From Beroe forskalii (lineage: Eukaryota; Ctenophora; Nuda; Beroida; Beroidae), in assembly GCA_011033025.1 (NCBI GenBank), contig WFMF01000032.1, positions 248,001 to 312,000 on the forward strand: DNA of 64,000 nt, in the 5' to 3' direction. Under the pieces are notes generated by a model. That model did not search any database, was not told the origin of the DNA, and saw nothing but the letters and a program-made list of their open reading frames with translations. The stretch's first letter is position 1, and the number at the start of each line of letters is the position of its first letter. Made by a program: the position numbers and the translations under genes. Of the stretch, positions 12,241 to 24,000 are shown piece after piece.

Positions 12241-12499
12241 CACAAAATCAATAAAGTGGCGCCGAACGCGCGCCAAACGACGCAGCTCTTAAGAGGTCTT
12301 CACATTTTGTCAGCATTGTATGAATGCGCGTCGATTTTTTAAATCGGCGATAACGATAACAAATTAGCGTCTAATCATAAATTTGAGAATTGCATCGGAT
12401 TCCGCTTAAAATTCTGCTTCCGTAGGTATCAAAGTTTTTACGATTGGCCGAAAGCATCACGAGTTATGGGCAAAAGTGTGAAAACCTTTCGGAGGGTAT

Positions 12500-12650
12500 T
12501 GTGACTCATAGAAAGGGAATCACGCTTGCGTCTAGTCGATCTCGTAATCTACTCAACAAGAGCTTTCTTTTGGTACCAAAATTGTCGATTTTAGAAAAAA
12601 ATTTACATTTTGCTTTTTATGTCCCTAAGCGTCTCCACTATCTATAAAAA
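12500..12650 (+). repeat. Dispersed repeat family A, copy 2
   Basis: Plus-strand partner of 2041-2420, with the same ordered blocks. It sits directly upstream of a CpG-rich block, as does the first copy, so the shared unit may be the AT-rich end of a larger element. Confidence 0.7.
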
Positions 12651-12689
12651 TTTAATTCCAAGTTACATTGCACTGAAATTATGATCAAT

Positions 12690-13180
12690 TTGGCGCGTCA
12701 GCGAGTCAAACTTTGTACAAAAAAGTGCAAACCCTCTCAAGAATCAATGCCGCGTGCAAGGTGTTGATGGATTTCTCCCATCCCTGCGCACAACACTCGG
12801 ATCGAAAGTTTGGAGGGTCGTGTGCGCGCGGCGGAGGGTAGGGTAACATCCTACAAGCAAGGCGCTGATTTTCATCGTCGTACGATGTTGTCAAACGTTG
12901 TCTGACCATTCTTACAGTATTTTAGCGGACGCGCGCACTCCGCGCGCGCCGCCGCCGCCGCCGAAGGCGAAGTGGTCAGACAACGTCTGAAAAGTACGAT
13001 GTATAACCCGTTTGTATGATGTCACCCTACCCTTGCGCGCGGCGCAACGTTCCACATTTGGACGTTACTTTGCGCCGCGCTCTCGATCTGATCTCGCCTA
13101 TCCAGTCAAAAAAAATTAACGCGGAGCAAGCTGGGGAAGCGCGCCGCGCGCAACCCACACAGGGATATACGTGTTTAGCA
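12690..13180. repeat. CpG-rich repeat block, family C copy 1
   Basis: Very GC-rich stretch with GCCGCCGCCGCC at about 12948 and an inverted pair around it: CGTACGATGTTGTCAAACGT / TGTCTGACCATTC on one side and GTGGTCAGACAACGTCTG / AAAGTACGATG on the other. The right end (ACACAGGGATATACGTGTTT, 13157-13176) is the inverse of sequence at 39119-39145, 39050-39075 and 43732-43758. A dispersed GC-rich element is the likely explanation. No protein was seen. Confidence 0.6.
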
Positions 13181-13690
13181 AATCAATAGTTGCTAAACTT
13201 TATATTTGAAAATTCAATAACAAACATGAAATAGTACATGGCAATAGTATCAAATTATAGAAGCTATGGACACTGTTTTAAATTTCTTTATCTTTAAGAA
13301 GTGAGTGTTTATGTCAAATCAATATGTTTTATTTGATTCTTATTCTATTCACTTGAGACCTGTGGGGCTTTCACATGTCAAGATGTTGTTTTGCTGTGTT
13401 GATTACTCAGGTTGGACTTCTGAAGTTGAATTTTAAAGCCCGAACTTCAACTGAAGATAAAGTTTCATTTCATAATTAGTTTGAGGCATCTTCAATTTGA
13501 TCTGATGACTTATGACTAATATTATAACTTGATAATGCCAGCAACATTAAAAATTGTCCCTTGCTCAAGTTATCAATTAAACCTAAATCCAATTTGATGA
13601 TAAAGCCTATGGTTGAATTATACAACTCAATAATTATTTGCCTCCTTGCCATTAAATATGTAAGGATACTGGATTATAGAACAAGAGGCA
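13181..13690. other. Gap without recognised gene
   Basis: AT-rich. 13400-13470 has an imperfect inverted pair (GGACTTCTGAAGTTGAA / AACTTCAACTGAAGAT). Nothing coding is supported. Confidence 0.35.
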
Positions 13691-14370
13691 CTCATCTGCT
13701 GTAAGTGAAACTGAGCAATAAGACTGGACAATCATACAGTGACACTGTCGCTTTTGTGAGGAGACGTCTCAGATTTGACCTTCTCAAGACATGTGTCATT
13801 TCACTCAGGGGCTATAGAGGCAAGCCCAGTGGAAAAACATCTGAGATGGACACACTTGATTTAAATCTCATACCTAAAACTGATTACTAGTTTTGGATGT
13901 GGAAGTTTGCCCCTTATAACCCTCATAATTTGTTTGTTGAGAGTTTTTAATTGAGTCATTTTCATATTATGATTGTTATTGAGTTATCTAATCCATATAA
14001 AAAGATAAAACATATTTATATATTTTTGGATGTTTGCATTTTCTTTTTGACATTAACATAGGCAAGGGGTTTTAGTTTTTTTTTTTTAATATTGGATTCA
14101 CACTTGGAGTGTTCTAATATTTCAGATTTAATCTTTATTCACACTTCAATAGGGTTTCTAAAACTGCAAACATTCCTTACCCTTTTTTCATATTCATTGT
14201 CCTTCCTGAAACCTTTGCACCTACATTTTTATTCATATCAGATTAATTTATTGTTATCAGATATTAATTTATTGTTATTTATTGTTATTGCGATACACCA
14301 TTCATTATGAATATTTGGTGCTTCCTCGAGCTATATAATATTTTACTCTCTTCGGAGATTTTTACAAAAA
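13690..14370 (+). mobile_element. Worn element tail, family D copy 1
   Basis: Carries the end of a coding-like segment (LRFDLLKTCVISLRGYRG, then a short Lys/Leu-rich tail) followed by an AT-rich 3' region. The same arrangement, including the CTTCGGAGATTTTT block near the end (14349-14362), recurs at 43880-44250, so both are copies of one dispersed element. The R...F-x-x-L-(R/K)-x-x-x-x-x-x-RG-x-RG pattern is one I associate with C-termini of repeat-encoded proteins, but the class is not determined. The copy is decayed. Confidence 0.5.
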
Positions 14371-15536
14371 GTGTAATGGCCTAATGGGGTTACATTCATT
14401 TGAGTTTGAAGTTCAAGGAATTCAATTTCATCACCAGTCTTTCTCTAAAGGCTAAAAACAAAGCTTCATCTGGTTCAGACAAGATCAAAAGATCATTAGA
14501 ACTGTGTTGTTGTAATCTTGTTAAAATATGCTATGACTTGTTAGAAAAAAGAATTTTTCCATATTTTGCGAATCAATTATTTTTAACAAACTTTCATATT
14601 GTATGGTTCTTTAGTGCTATTTCGAGGTATTTAGTGCTATTTCGAGGTATTTGTCTCTAGACAATTGAACTTGTGTGAACTGGATATAATAGTTACCTTA
14701 TCTCATTTTTCCCTACAATTAGAGGGCATGTGTCACAGTTTTCAGTTTATTTATTTTAGATTATTTTAAATTATTAAGTTATTTTAAATTATTAAGTTTT
14801 CGTATGTGACACATTGTGTGTATATATAGAAGTAATTAATTAATTAATGTCTCCATTCTTGGCAACTAACTTCCAATTCAAAAGCATCTTCATTGTATTA
14901 CAGTTACTGTATTCTTGGCGCTTCTGGTGGCAGACATTTGTCTGCTTCTAAAACCAGTAAATGCTAGAAACCTCCACTTGTATCTGACAGCAGTCTGTCA
15001 AGTTCTTTTTCTTGCAGATTCCACCAGTTATAGTCAAGCCACAACTTTCTATTCACCATATTTGATGTGATCTAAGTTATTGTTTTATTACTTGTTTTAT
15101 TAATTACTTGTTTTATTATTTCTCTCTACTTCCAATGTTTTGTACTTATATTCCCACAGCTGTAGCTTACTTTGATACTGCTGATGAAAGGAATAATAGG
15201 ATTTAAGTGTTATTAAACCAGTGATGGTTAAGGAAGTGTTGTAATCTATACTTTTTCATCTGAGTATTTGCTGCAATGGACAGCTCCTAAATTTTAACTC
15301 TTCGGTGTACAGTTTCCTGTACCAATAATACTCAATCAAGGGGTATATTTCACCCTTAGCTTGATTGGAATTGCCAGGAATTGAATCAGCAACCTCTCAA
15401 TTGAGCTGAATCTGGTGCCATAGTTATCTATGCTACTTCGCCAAATTATATTATCAGTTAACACATGATCATACTGAAACTGAATATTTAAATTTCTCAG
15501 AATAGCATCTGTTATGATTTATTTATGTGTGGTTTA
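14371..15536. other. Gap without recognised gene
   Basis: AT-rich. It contains small direct repeats (TTTAGTGCTATTTCGAGGTA twice near 14610-14650; ATTATTTTAAATTATTAAGT twice near 14765-14795). A signal-peptide exon for the downstream LDLR-like gene could lie here or further upstream but none could be recognised. Confidence 0.4.
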
Positions 15537-17870
15537 AAAGTGGACAAATTCTACACCAAGCGATTTTGCATGGATTCTATAGTTTTTGCATGAAAAATCG
15601 ATCTAACAACTTTCCACACCCCTCCGAGTGTGGAAAGTGCCGAAAATCGATTTTTAGCTGAGGCGCAGCCATGACTGATAACAAAAATATGCCCTCAAAA
15701 AATCGTATCTCGGCTCAGGAAGGTCGTAGAGACTTCATCTTGGGCGGAAAATGTGCGCAATGAGCATGTTTATGTACAATTGTTAACAAAAATATGCCCT
15801 CAAATGCTCAGGAACGGAGTTACGGGCGAAAAACAGATTTTTGGGCAGGCGCAAGACCTGCATAAGGCGAATTTTGTATCTCAGTCTAGGAAGGTCGTAG
15901 AGACTTCATCTTGGGCGGAAAATGTGCGCAATGGCCATTTTTATATACAATTGTTCACAAAAATATGCCCTAAAATGCTAAGGAACGGAGTAACGGGCGA
16001 AAAACAGATTTTTTGGGCAGGTGCAAGACCTGCTTAAGGAGAATTTTGTATCTCAGTCTAGGAAGGTCGTAGAAACTTCATCTTAGGCGGAAAATGTGCG
16101 CAATAGCCATGTTTATATACAATTATATACAAAAATATGCCCTAAAATGCTCAGGAACGGAGTAACGGGCGAAAAACTAATTTTTTTGGCAGCTAACAGG
16201 CCTGATATAGAAGATTTTTCTATCTTGGTCCAGACATTTATTCCAGTCCTGTATGGTCTTAGTCTTAGTAAAACGGCCAGGGTCGGTTTAATCGGCCAGG
16301 CCGGTGGCAGCCATGCTGAGCATGGAGACTATCCCTAATACGCTAGGCTCAGGGTGTGAACTCCTGGGTGGTTTTGTAGGCCACCCTACTGCCAGGGATA
16401 TCCTCAGCTGAGAGCAGCCAGCCGTTCGTGGACCCCTCTGGACCGGCGGGCTGCCAACGCCCGTGGCAACAATCAGACTGCAAAGCAAGACAAGGCTTCC
16501 CTGCAGATTAAGTCAGAGATCTGCCAAAGGCGGCTATAATGCACCACCTCTCTTTGTCTAGATGATTCACTGGGACCCAGCCAGACTGTGTAAATATTAT
16601 TCCCACCGATTGGGATTTAACTGGGCTCAATGGGCAAAGCCCAGTCCTTTATGGTGGTTAATCGTTACCTCGTTTTAGACACATTTCTGTACTCTCTTCC
16701 TACTTCCTGAGTTGACCATTTTTTGGGCCGGAAGTCTCTATGGGTGTACGAAATTTCATGTCAGGATACTTCATCTCCCTGTCCTGACCCTAAACATCGC
16801 CCTATAACCTTACCCCGAATCCTAACTCTTACCCATACGCTAACCATTACCCTAACCCAGATCCTTACCTTTGCGTGGGGTTGAAATATTACAAGATAAA
16901 GTGCCGTGAGATGAAATGTCATGAGATCAAATGTCCGTTACCCGTCTCTTTTACTGGACAGTGATTATATGAAAATCGTCTCAAACCATCGCCAAATTTC
17001 ATTTTTCGCCTATAACTTTCTTCCTGAGAATTTCAGGGCACATGTTTCTCCTTTACTCTTTTATCAGCAAGTCGTACAGAATAAACATGGCCATTGCGCA
17101 CATTTTCCGCCCAAGATGAACTCTCTACAACCTTCCTGGACTGAGATACAAAAATTGGCCTAAATCAGGTCTTGTGTTGGCCAAAAATCAGCTTTTCACC
17201 CGTTACTCCGTTCCTTAGCATTTTAGGGCATATTTTGTTAACAATTGTATATAAACATGGCCATTGCGCACATTTTTCCGACCTTCCTGGAAGATGAAGC
17301 CTTATCAGGTCTTGTGTTGGCCCAAAAAATCAGTTTTCGCCCGACCTTCCTGGATTTTTTGAGATATAAAAATTCGCCTTATGCAGGTCTTACGACCTTG
17401 TTGGCCCAAAATCAGTTTTTCGCCCGTTACTCCGTTCCTTAGCATTTAAGGGCATATTTTTGTGAACAATTGTATATAAACATGGCCATTGCGCACATTT
17501 TCCGCCCAAGATGAAGTCTCTACGACCTTCCTGGACTGAGATACAAAATTTGCCTTATGCAGGTCTTGCGCCTGCCCAAAAAATCTGTTTTTCGCCTGTA
17601 ACTCCGTTCCTGAGCATTTTAGGGCATATTTTCGTTGACAATTGTATATCAACATGCTCATTGCGCACATTTTTTCCGCCCAAGATGAAGTCTCTACGAC
17701 CTTTCTGAGCCGAGATACGATTTTTACATATCAGTCGGCTGTGCCTCAGCTAAAATCGATTTTCGGCACTTTCCACACTCCGGAGAGGTGTGGAAAGTTG
17801 TTAGATCGATTTTTCATGCAAAAACTATAGAATCCATGCAAAATCGCTTGGTGTAGAATTTGTCCACTTT
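15537..17870. mobile_element. Foldback transposon with tandem-repeat arms (2,334 bp)
   Basis: Outer inverted repeats of roughly 120 bp begin AAAGTGGACAAATTCTACAC (15537) and end with the exact inverse at 17870. TA flanks both ends (15535-15536; 17871-17872). Inside, each arm consists of tandem copies of a unit near 172 bp marked by AGGAAGGTCGTAGAGACTTC, ATGTGCGCAATG and ACGGAGTAACGGGCGAAAAA. Three units in the left arm start near 15717, 15888 and 16060; irregular units in inverted orientation fill about 16980-17720. The loop (about 16230-16960) holds a SINE-like repeat and unrelated sequence. The architecture is that of foldback (FB/TU-like) elements, with no transposase. It ends about 190 bp before the first recognised LDLR-like exon. 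Confidence 0.88.
16258..16490 (+). repeat. SINE-like dispersed repeat, family B copy 1
   Basis: About 230 bp that matches 46925-47150 in inverse orientation. Shared blocks include TAGTCTTAGTAAAACGGCCA, GCAGCCATGCTGAGCATGGA, GACTATCCCTAATACGCTAG, CTCCTGGGTGGTTTT, GCTGAGAGCAGCCAGCCGTT and GACCCCTCTGGACCGGC. It sits in the loop of the foldback element. No A/B boxes, poly(A) tail or target duplication were convincingly seen, so SINE is a size-based guess. Confidence 0.7.
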
Positions 17871-18059
17871 TACCCCTTTTAGTGTTGTTGTTGCAAACAG
17901 GCTGGTCACACAAAACTAGACAAGATTTCTTCCTAGTTGTTCCAGGCAGGCTTGGCCCTCTGCCCATTCCACCACATACCCCTACGACATTGCTTAGATT
18001 TGTTGTTATGTTCCTGTGGCAGTTAACTGAAGATTGGATGTAAAACATTTGTTTTTCAG

Positions 18060-21000
18060 ACCGGTGTTCGGAAGGAGAGTTCCAGTGCAGCTTTGGTAAC
18101 TGTATCAGAGCTGATCAGCAGTGCGACCACGTGCCAGATTGCTACGACTCATCCGATGAAAAGGACTGCGGTGAGTTAAACACAAGGAAATGTTGTGAAA
18201 CACAAGGAAATGTTGTGAAACACAAGGAAATGTTGTCAATCACAAGCGAATATTGAGACACACTGCCTTGTAATCAATGATATTCATTGGGGCATGCACT
18301 GGTTTTAGTGGAGAATTAAATGTGCAGTATGTGCCTCATGCCTTAGTAAGTTACACTATTTGAAATAGTATTTCCGAAACTTTAATTACATTTCACCCGG
18401 GTCTGCAGAGTGCAAAGTGCAGAACTACGAGTAGGGTGCACTAAGCACTCAGAATTAGGGTACACTCAATGTCTCATGATACGTTAGGCTTAGCAGGGGG
18501 AATGCTTCCTACTCTAAGAGTTGGGAGATCCGACCCCACTTCTAAAAGTACAACTACATTCCAACCATCACACCCTAGAGTTCCCCTCTAAGTTTGCCTA
18601 CCCCATTCTACTTGCCTGCCCCATTCTACTTGAACTATTCTAGTTCAATAAGGAAATATGATTTTGTGATGTATGTCTACAGACCTACAGATTGCGACTA
18701 ATCTTAACTCTTATCCATCATTCTACCGTTGAGTCCTGTCAGGTTTCTGTGTTCTTGTTACTAATTCCCCTGTTACTGAAATACTTGCTACCATGGATTA
18801 TAAGCGGAGTTTTATCCAATGTGTTGAATGTGCGGTATATCTCCTCTGCTGTTCCAATCAGATCGATTAACTCTACAACAAATAACTTAATACCGCGGCC
18901 CTCTCTCTCCCATTACAGTATTACAGTATGTGACTACCCCACAACACCCCACTATAAGGCCTGATAATGACGTCATCACCCACTATCTGGCAGTCATACC
19001 ATATACGGTATAAGTGGAGGGAGAGTAGGAGAGCGTGCCAAGTAACTGCTGGCAAGATGCCAGCCATCACACACAGCTTTACAGCATACCTGTAATGATG
19101 TATCCTGTTTACTTTGGAGATAATCTCCACATTCCACTCATTCCGCGCATTGTTATTGTAGTGTACTCACTCAATTAGTACATTATTACGTCACTCGTCA
19201 GGAGGTGTAAAGTGGTTTTAAGCTAGTCAACGATCTCCAATATAGGCGCATACCAGCCAAATTTTGATAACTGTGTCAAATTGTTTGTTTTGTTATTTTT
19301 GAAGAAACCTATCATGTATATTGTATAATTAGTACAAGTTTCAAATGTCCCGAATCACGAATGTACTCTTTAATTTCTGTAAAGTGTAATGTATGTACAA
19401 TAGTTGAGCGATGTACAATGTTGCTATGTTTGTTATTATACATTAATTAAATGTATTCGGTAATATGTATATCTATTATCTACACTGCATGTCATACTCT
19501 CCAGTGTATAAACAATGAATATTGTATAGTGTACAGTGTACACTCCATAATGTGAACAGTAATTAGTACGATGTACAATATGTACATGATCTATTGTACT
19601 GTGAAACATTACTTAATTTTTGAAAATAAGGGCGTGGTATCTCATGGCTGATGACTCCAATAATTCTCAAAATTATCAAAAATTTTTATTCATCATACTC
19701 ATGAAGGAATTTTGAAAAAACCCCTGATATTTGACGAAAAAAGGGCGTGGCCCCTCCGCAACTCGGGGCGACCCAATATTGAAAAACTCAAAACATTTAT
19801 TCATTATAAACACAATGGCGAAAGAATTTTTTAAAACCTGAAATTTTAATGACGTCATTCCCTCAGGTGACCTATTATTGCGGACAACGCTCAAAATTTT
19901 TATTCATCATAAGGATTGAAAAAGTGTGAAAAAATTGAAAAATAATTTTGATGACCTCCCTCAGGGTGACCGCAAAAAATTCTTATTTTTTCGAATTATT
20001 CTCGATTTAAACTAAATCATGTTCAATAATAACCCTACATTTGCAGTATACACTCTCAGTGTATAAACAATGAATATTGTATAGTGTACAGTGTACACTC
20101 CATAATGTGAATAGTAATTAGTACAATGTACAATGTGTACATAGCTAATGTACTGTGTACATTACTAATTGTATAGTCTCCTGTATTTGATGACTGGGTA
20201 TCCCAGTGTCTTAGTTTTACATCAACTGTTTGATAATTTATAACCCCATAATGACGTCATCAACTTTAACCCCTGATAATTTATTACACAACGCTCACAC
20301 CGATTGAAAAAGTGTGTAAAAATACCCATGTTTTTCTTCAATATGTTCAAAATAACCCCCTGCATTTGCAGTACACTAACTTTATGAGTTTGTCTATGTA
20401 TTTGTGGTTGTTTGTGTTTGTATCTATCTATGTTTGTTTGTCTGTGTTTGTTTGTGTTTTTGTCTGTGTTTGTTATTTTGCATGTGCTTCTTTTCAAGGA
20501 ACTGTCTGTCCACTGTCTGTTCTTCCACTGTCTGTCTGTTTGAGTCTTGTTTCAACCCGAAACAAGATGTTTTGACATTTTCCGCTTGTTTTGGTTGATT
20601 GGGACTTTAATCAAACTGAATCAAACGTATCAACTGAAAACAAGTAGATCTGGGAGATTCACACACCACTCTCCCCCACCACACCTCACCCCGCCCTCAC
20701 CTTCCTCACCATTCTGACCGGTCTAGGCACAATCCTCCCGGATTATCCTCCTGTGGGCCTCTCTTTTAACCCTAAACCCCCCCTTTCAGTTTGGGAGTGT
20801 GACGAGACAGTAGAGTTCCTGTGCACTAAGACTGGGAAGTGTATTCCTAAAGAGGAGAGATGTGATGGGACTCTCAACTGCGGGGGCTTCGACCACTCAG
20901 ATGAAGTGGAGTGCCATGAGTTAGATTTAACATTCACTAACATACCACATCTCTCATACCACATCTCTCATACCACATCTCTCATACCACATCTCCCATT

Positions 21001-24000
21001 CACTAACATGGTACTAACATACAACCCCTAACATTCACCACTAACATAATAACCAGTGACCACTAAGACGAAGTGAGTGCCATTTTAAAATCAATTAAAA
21101 TGTTCCCTTCCCCCCCCCTCTTACTTGATGAAATGTGAAAAATCACGGGTGGAGCCCTACTGTGGTTTATCAATTAAAATACCACTGACATACCACCACT
21201 ACCCTAGTAACATGCCAATATCATGTGATATAGCATTCCATGTTAACATGCCAATGTCATGGGATTTGGTTTTAATGAATTTCCAGGGAATCGAAATAGT
21301 TAACATACCAAAATCATTTAATTACAAATATCATAATATTACCAACAATGCCAACATGTAAGTCATGTGATGTGTGTCCAATAGCTCCATGGTGAAATGC
21401 TAATTCTAGGTAAATCCTAATTCTTGGGAATGTTTACCCCGTAACCCTGTGAATAGTGGTAAATAACAGCAAAGCAAACACTGTATTGTATTGTACGCCT
21501 CTTATTGCCTCATGACTTACTGACTTATTACTGGGAAATGATGATCTCACTGCGATTAAATCATGTGAGATAACGTCACTTGGCAACGCACCACTATTTC
21601 CTGTACATTAAAACGCAGCTCCAATTGCAACACTCTACCGAGCACTGCATGTTGGCTGCTTGCCAGCAAACATTGGCACTATGCCCAATGCTAGGTCGCC
21701 TGCCTTACCACCTTTTATTTACCTCCTGGTATGTCCGGTTAGTTGGGCCACTTCCCCAGGCTGCCTATCCTGAAAACCTCCACACTTAGGTTTTGGTAAT
21801 TGTGTAATAAATATAGCGACAATGTAGATTTTATCAACGGGAATCCGATTTTTCGAAAACACCCCGACTTTCTGTAACGCGCGAAATTGGTTTTTGTAAT
21901 CAGAGGTTCCCGCGCGAGGAAAATATGGTTCGGGCGCGCAGCGCGCGCATTCTAATTGGATCGACAGTGTGTGCGAATTGAGCGAGCCACGCCCAAAAAA
22001 CCATGCGGTGTTTACTTTGAGCGGCGACACAGCACTAAGCAATAGTGAGAATTAGAATGCGGAGAAAAACAAGCAGTATTTGGATGGTTTGCATGTGACT
22101 GAGCGCAACTCTTTATCCTGCCTTGACTGTGACTGTAGTCATGTATTGGCGCAATGCCAAAAGAGTGACCTGCGCTTCACATAACACAATAGGCTGATAG
22201 TCGATACGCAGCGTTGGCAGGGAATTCTGGCATTTTCCTGGCAGCTCATGACTGGTAATTTAGGGGAATTTTATGTGCCCTCGACCGGTTTATCTTAACC
22301 AATGACTTCGTTGTAAAGTAGGACTAATAAATAGTAGTGTATAGCATCATTGTACATATCTCTTAGCTCACATGACTGTAATAACGTTGGACATGACCCA
22401 ACGATATCCAAATCTAATGTACTTTTGACTCAAGCTTACTCTTACACCATTCCTTTACTCCGACACCACTTCCCTCTGGCACCATTTCACTCTGACACCA
22501 CTTCACTCTGACACCTCTTCACTCTGACACCACTTCACTCTGACACCACTTCACTCTGACACCACTTCACAGTTGTACGTTTCAGACGGTATCTGCGATG
22601 ACAAGCATTTCCACTGCTCTAAAAGTCCAGGCAAACAGTGCATCAGTTCTAATTGGAGATGTGACGGAGTTAAGGATTGTGCGTCTGGGGAGGACGAACT
22701 GAACTGTCGTAAGTAGCACTGTTACCATGTATATTGGATTACCTTGTTGCCATGGTTACTACACCTGCTGGTTCCATGGTTACCACCCTTTATTTTGCCT
22801 AAGGTTACTATGGTTGCCACCCTCTATTATGGCTACTGTTACCATGCTTACCATCCTCTTATCCCACAGTAACCATGGGTACCCCTTCTTTAACACACTG
22901 TTACCATGGTTACCACCTCAGCCGGAAGACCAGTTTGTGAGGACGGTTTCCTGTGTGACAGCAACACGCGGTGTTTGGACCAGATCCAAGTCTGCGATCA
23001 GAGTCTCACATCATGTTGTCATTTGAATTTTTACAATCATGTTAAAATTTGCAGTTTATAGTGTTGTCATGGTGAAACAAAAAAAACAGCATCAATTCAG
23101 TTGTCATGGTACACGGTACTTCAGAATACTGTATCTACCTTGTCATGGTACCTATGTTGTCATGGTATCTATGTTGTCGTGGTACCACACATTAAATTTT
23201 ATCTACGTTGTAATGGTTGGAGGTTGTCATGGTACCACACCCTGTCTCCGTGTTCTCACAGCCGCGGGTAAACTAACGCCCCCTTTCAGTGTCGCACTGC
23301 AAGCCCTCCCAGTGGGCGTGTGGCGGGCACGGCTACGGTTACTGCATCCAGGCAGAGTTCCGCTGCGACGGTCACACCGACTGCTACGACCAATCAGACG
23401 AGAGGAACTGTGAGTATTCCACCAATCAGATTGCGAGCTGTTTCATTGCTGCGTATTGAGTATTGATTGATATTCTCTGTGTCACAATGGTGACACTCTA
23501 CTTTGTGTAACCATGGTAAATATTGGTGTTACCATGTTAAATGCGTTACCATGGTAACCTGGTTACTGTAACCATGGTAATCCCAGGTGAAGAATCGCCA
23601 CCCTGTAAGGGTGGTATCAGGTGTAGTGATGGCAGCTGTATTCCCACCAACTGGAGATGTGACGGAAACGATGACTGTGTGGGCGGAATAGACGAAATGG
23701 ACTGTGGTTAGTGGTGGAAAGTAGTACCCTGTTACCATGACAACATGTCACTGTGACACCACCTTGTTCCGTAACCATGACAACACTGTTACATTGTAAC
23801 CATGACAACACTGTTATCGTCACTATGACAACACTGTTAATGTCCCCATGACAACAAGCTAATCATTGCCATGAAAACACATGGTATTATGGAAACAATG
23901 ACAACACTTAGGATTGTTAACTTGTAACCATGACAACACTTCAGACCAGTGCTTAGAAGGGGAGTTCAGGTGCACTAACAACACGTGCATTGACAACAGT

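Noticed and set aside
15753-16037. 94-codon frame with internal repeats (KICPQMLRNGVTGEKQIF)
   Set aside because: Arises from the 172-bp tandem units of the foldback arm; not preserved in all units.
16258-16490. Self-cleaving ribozyme (HDV- or hammerhead-like) in the SINE-like repeat
   Set aside because: GGCCGGTGGCAGCC looked suggestive, but the rest of the required core and pairing could not be laid out.
20312-20598. Cys/Val/Phe-rich frames resembling a membrane protein
   Set aside because: Produced by a TTTGTGTTTG/TCTGTC simple repeat inside the LDLR-like intron 1.
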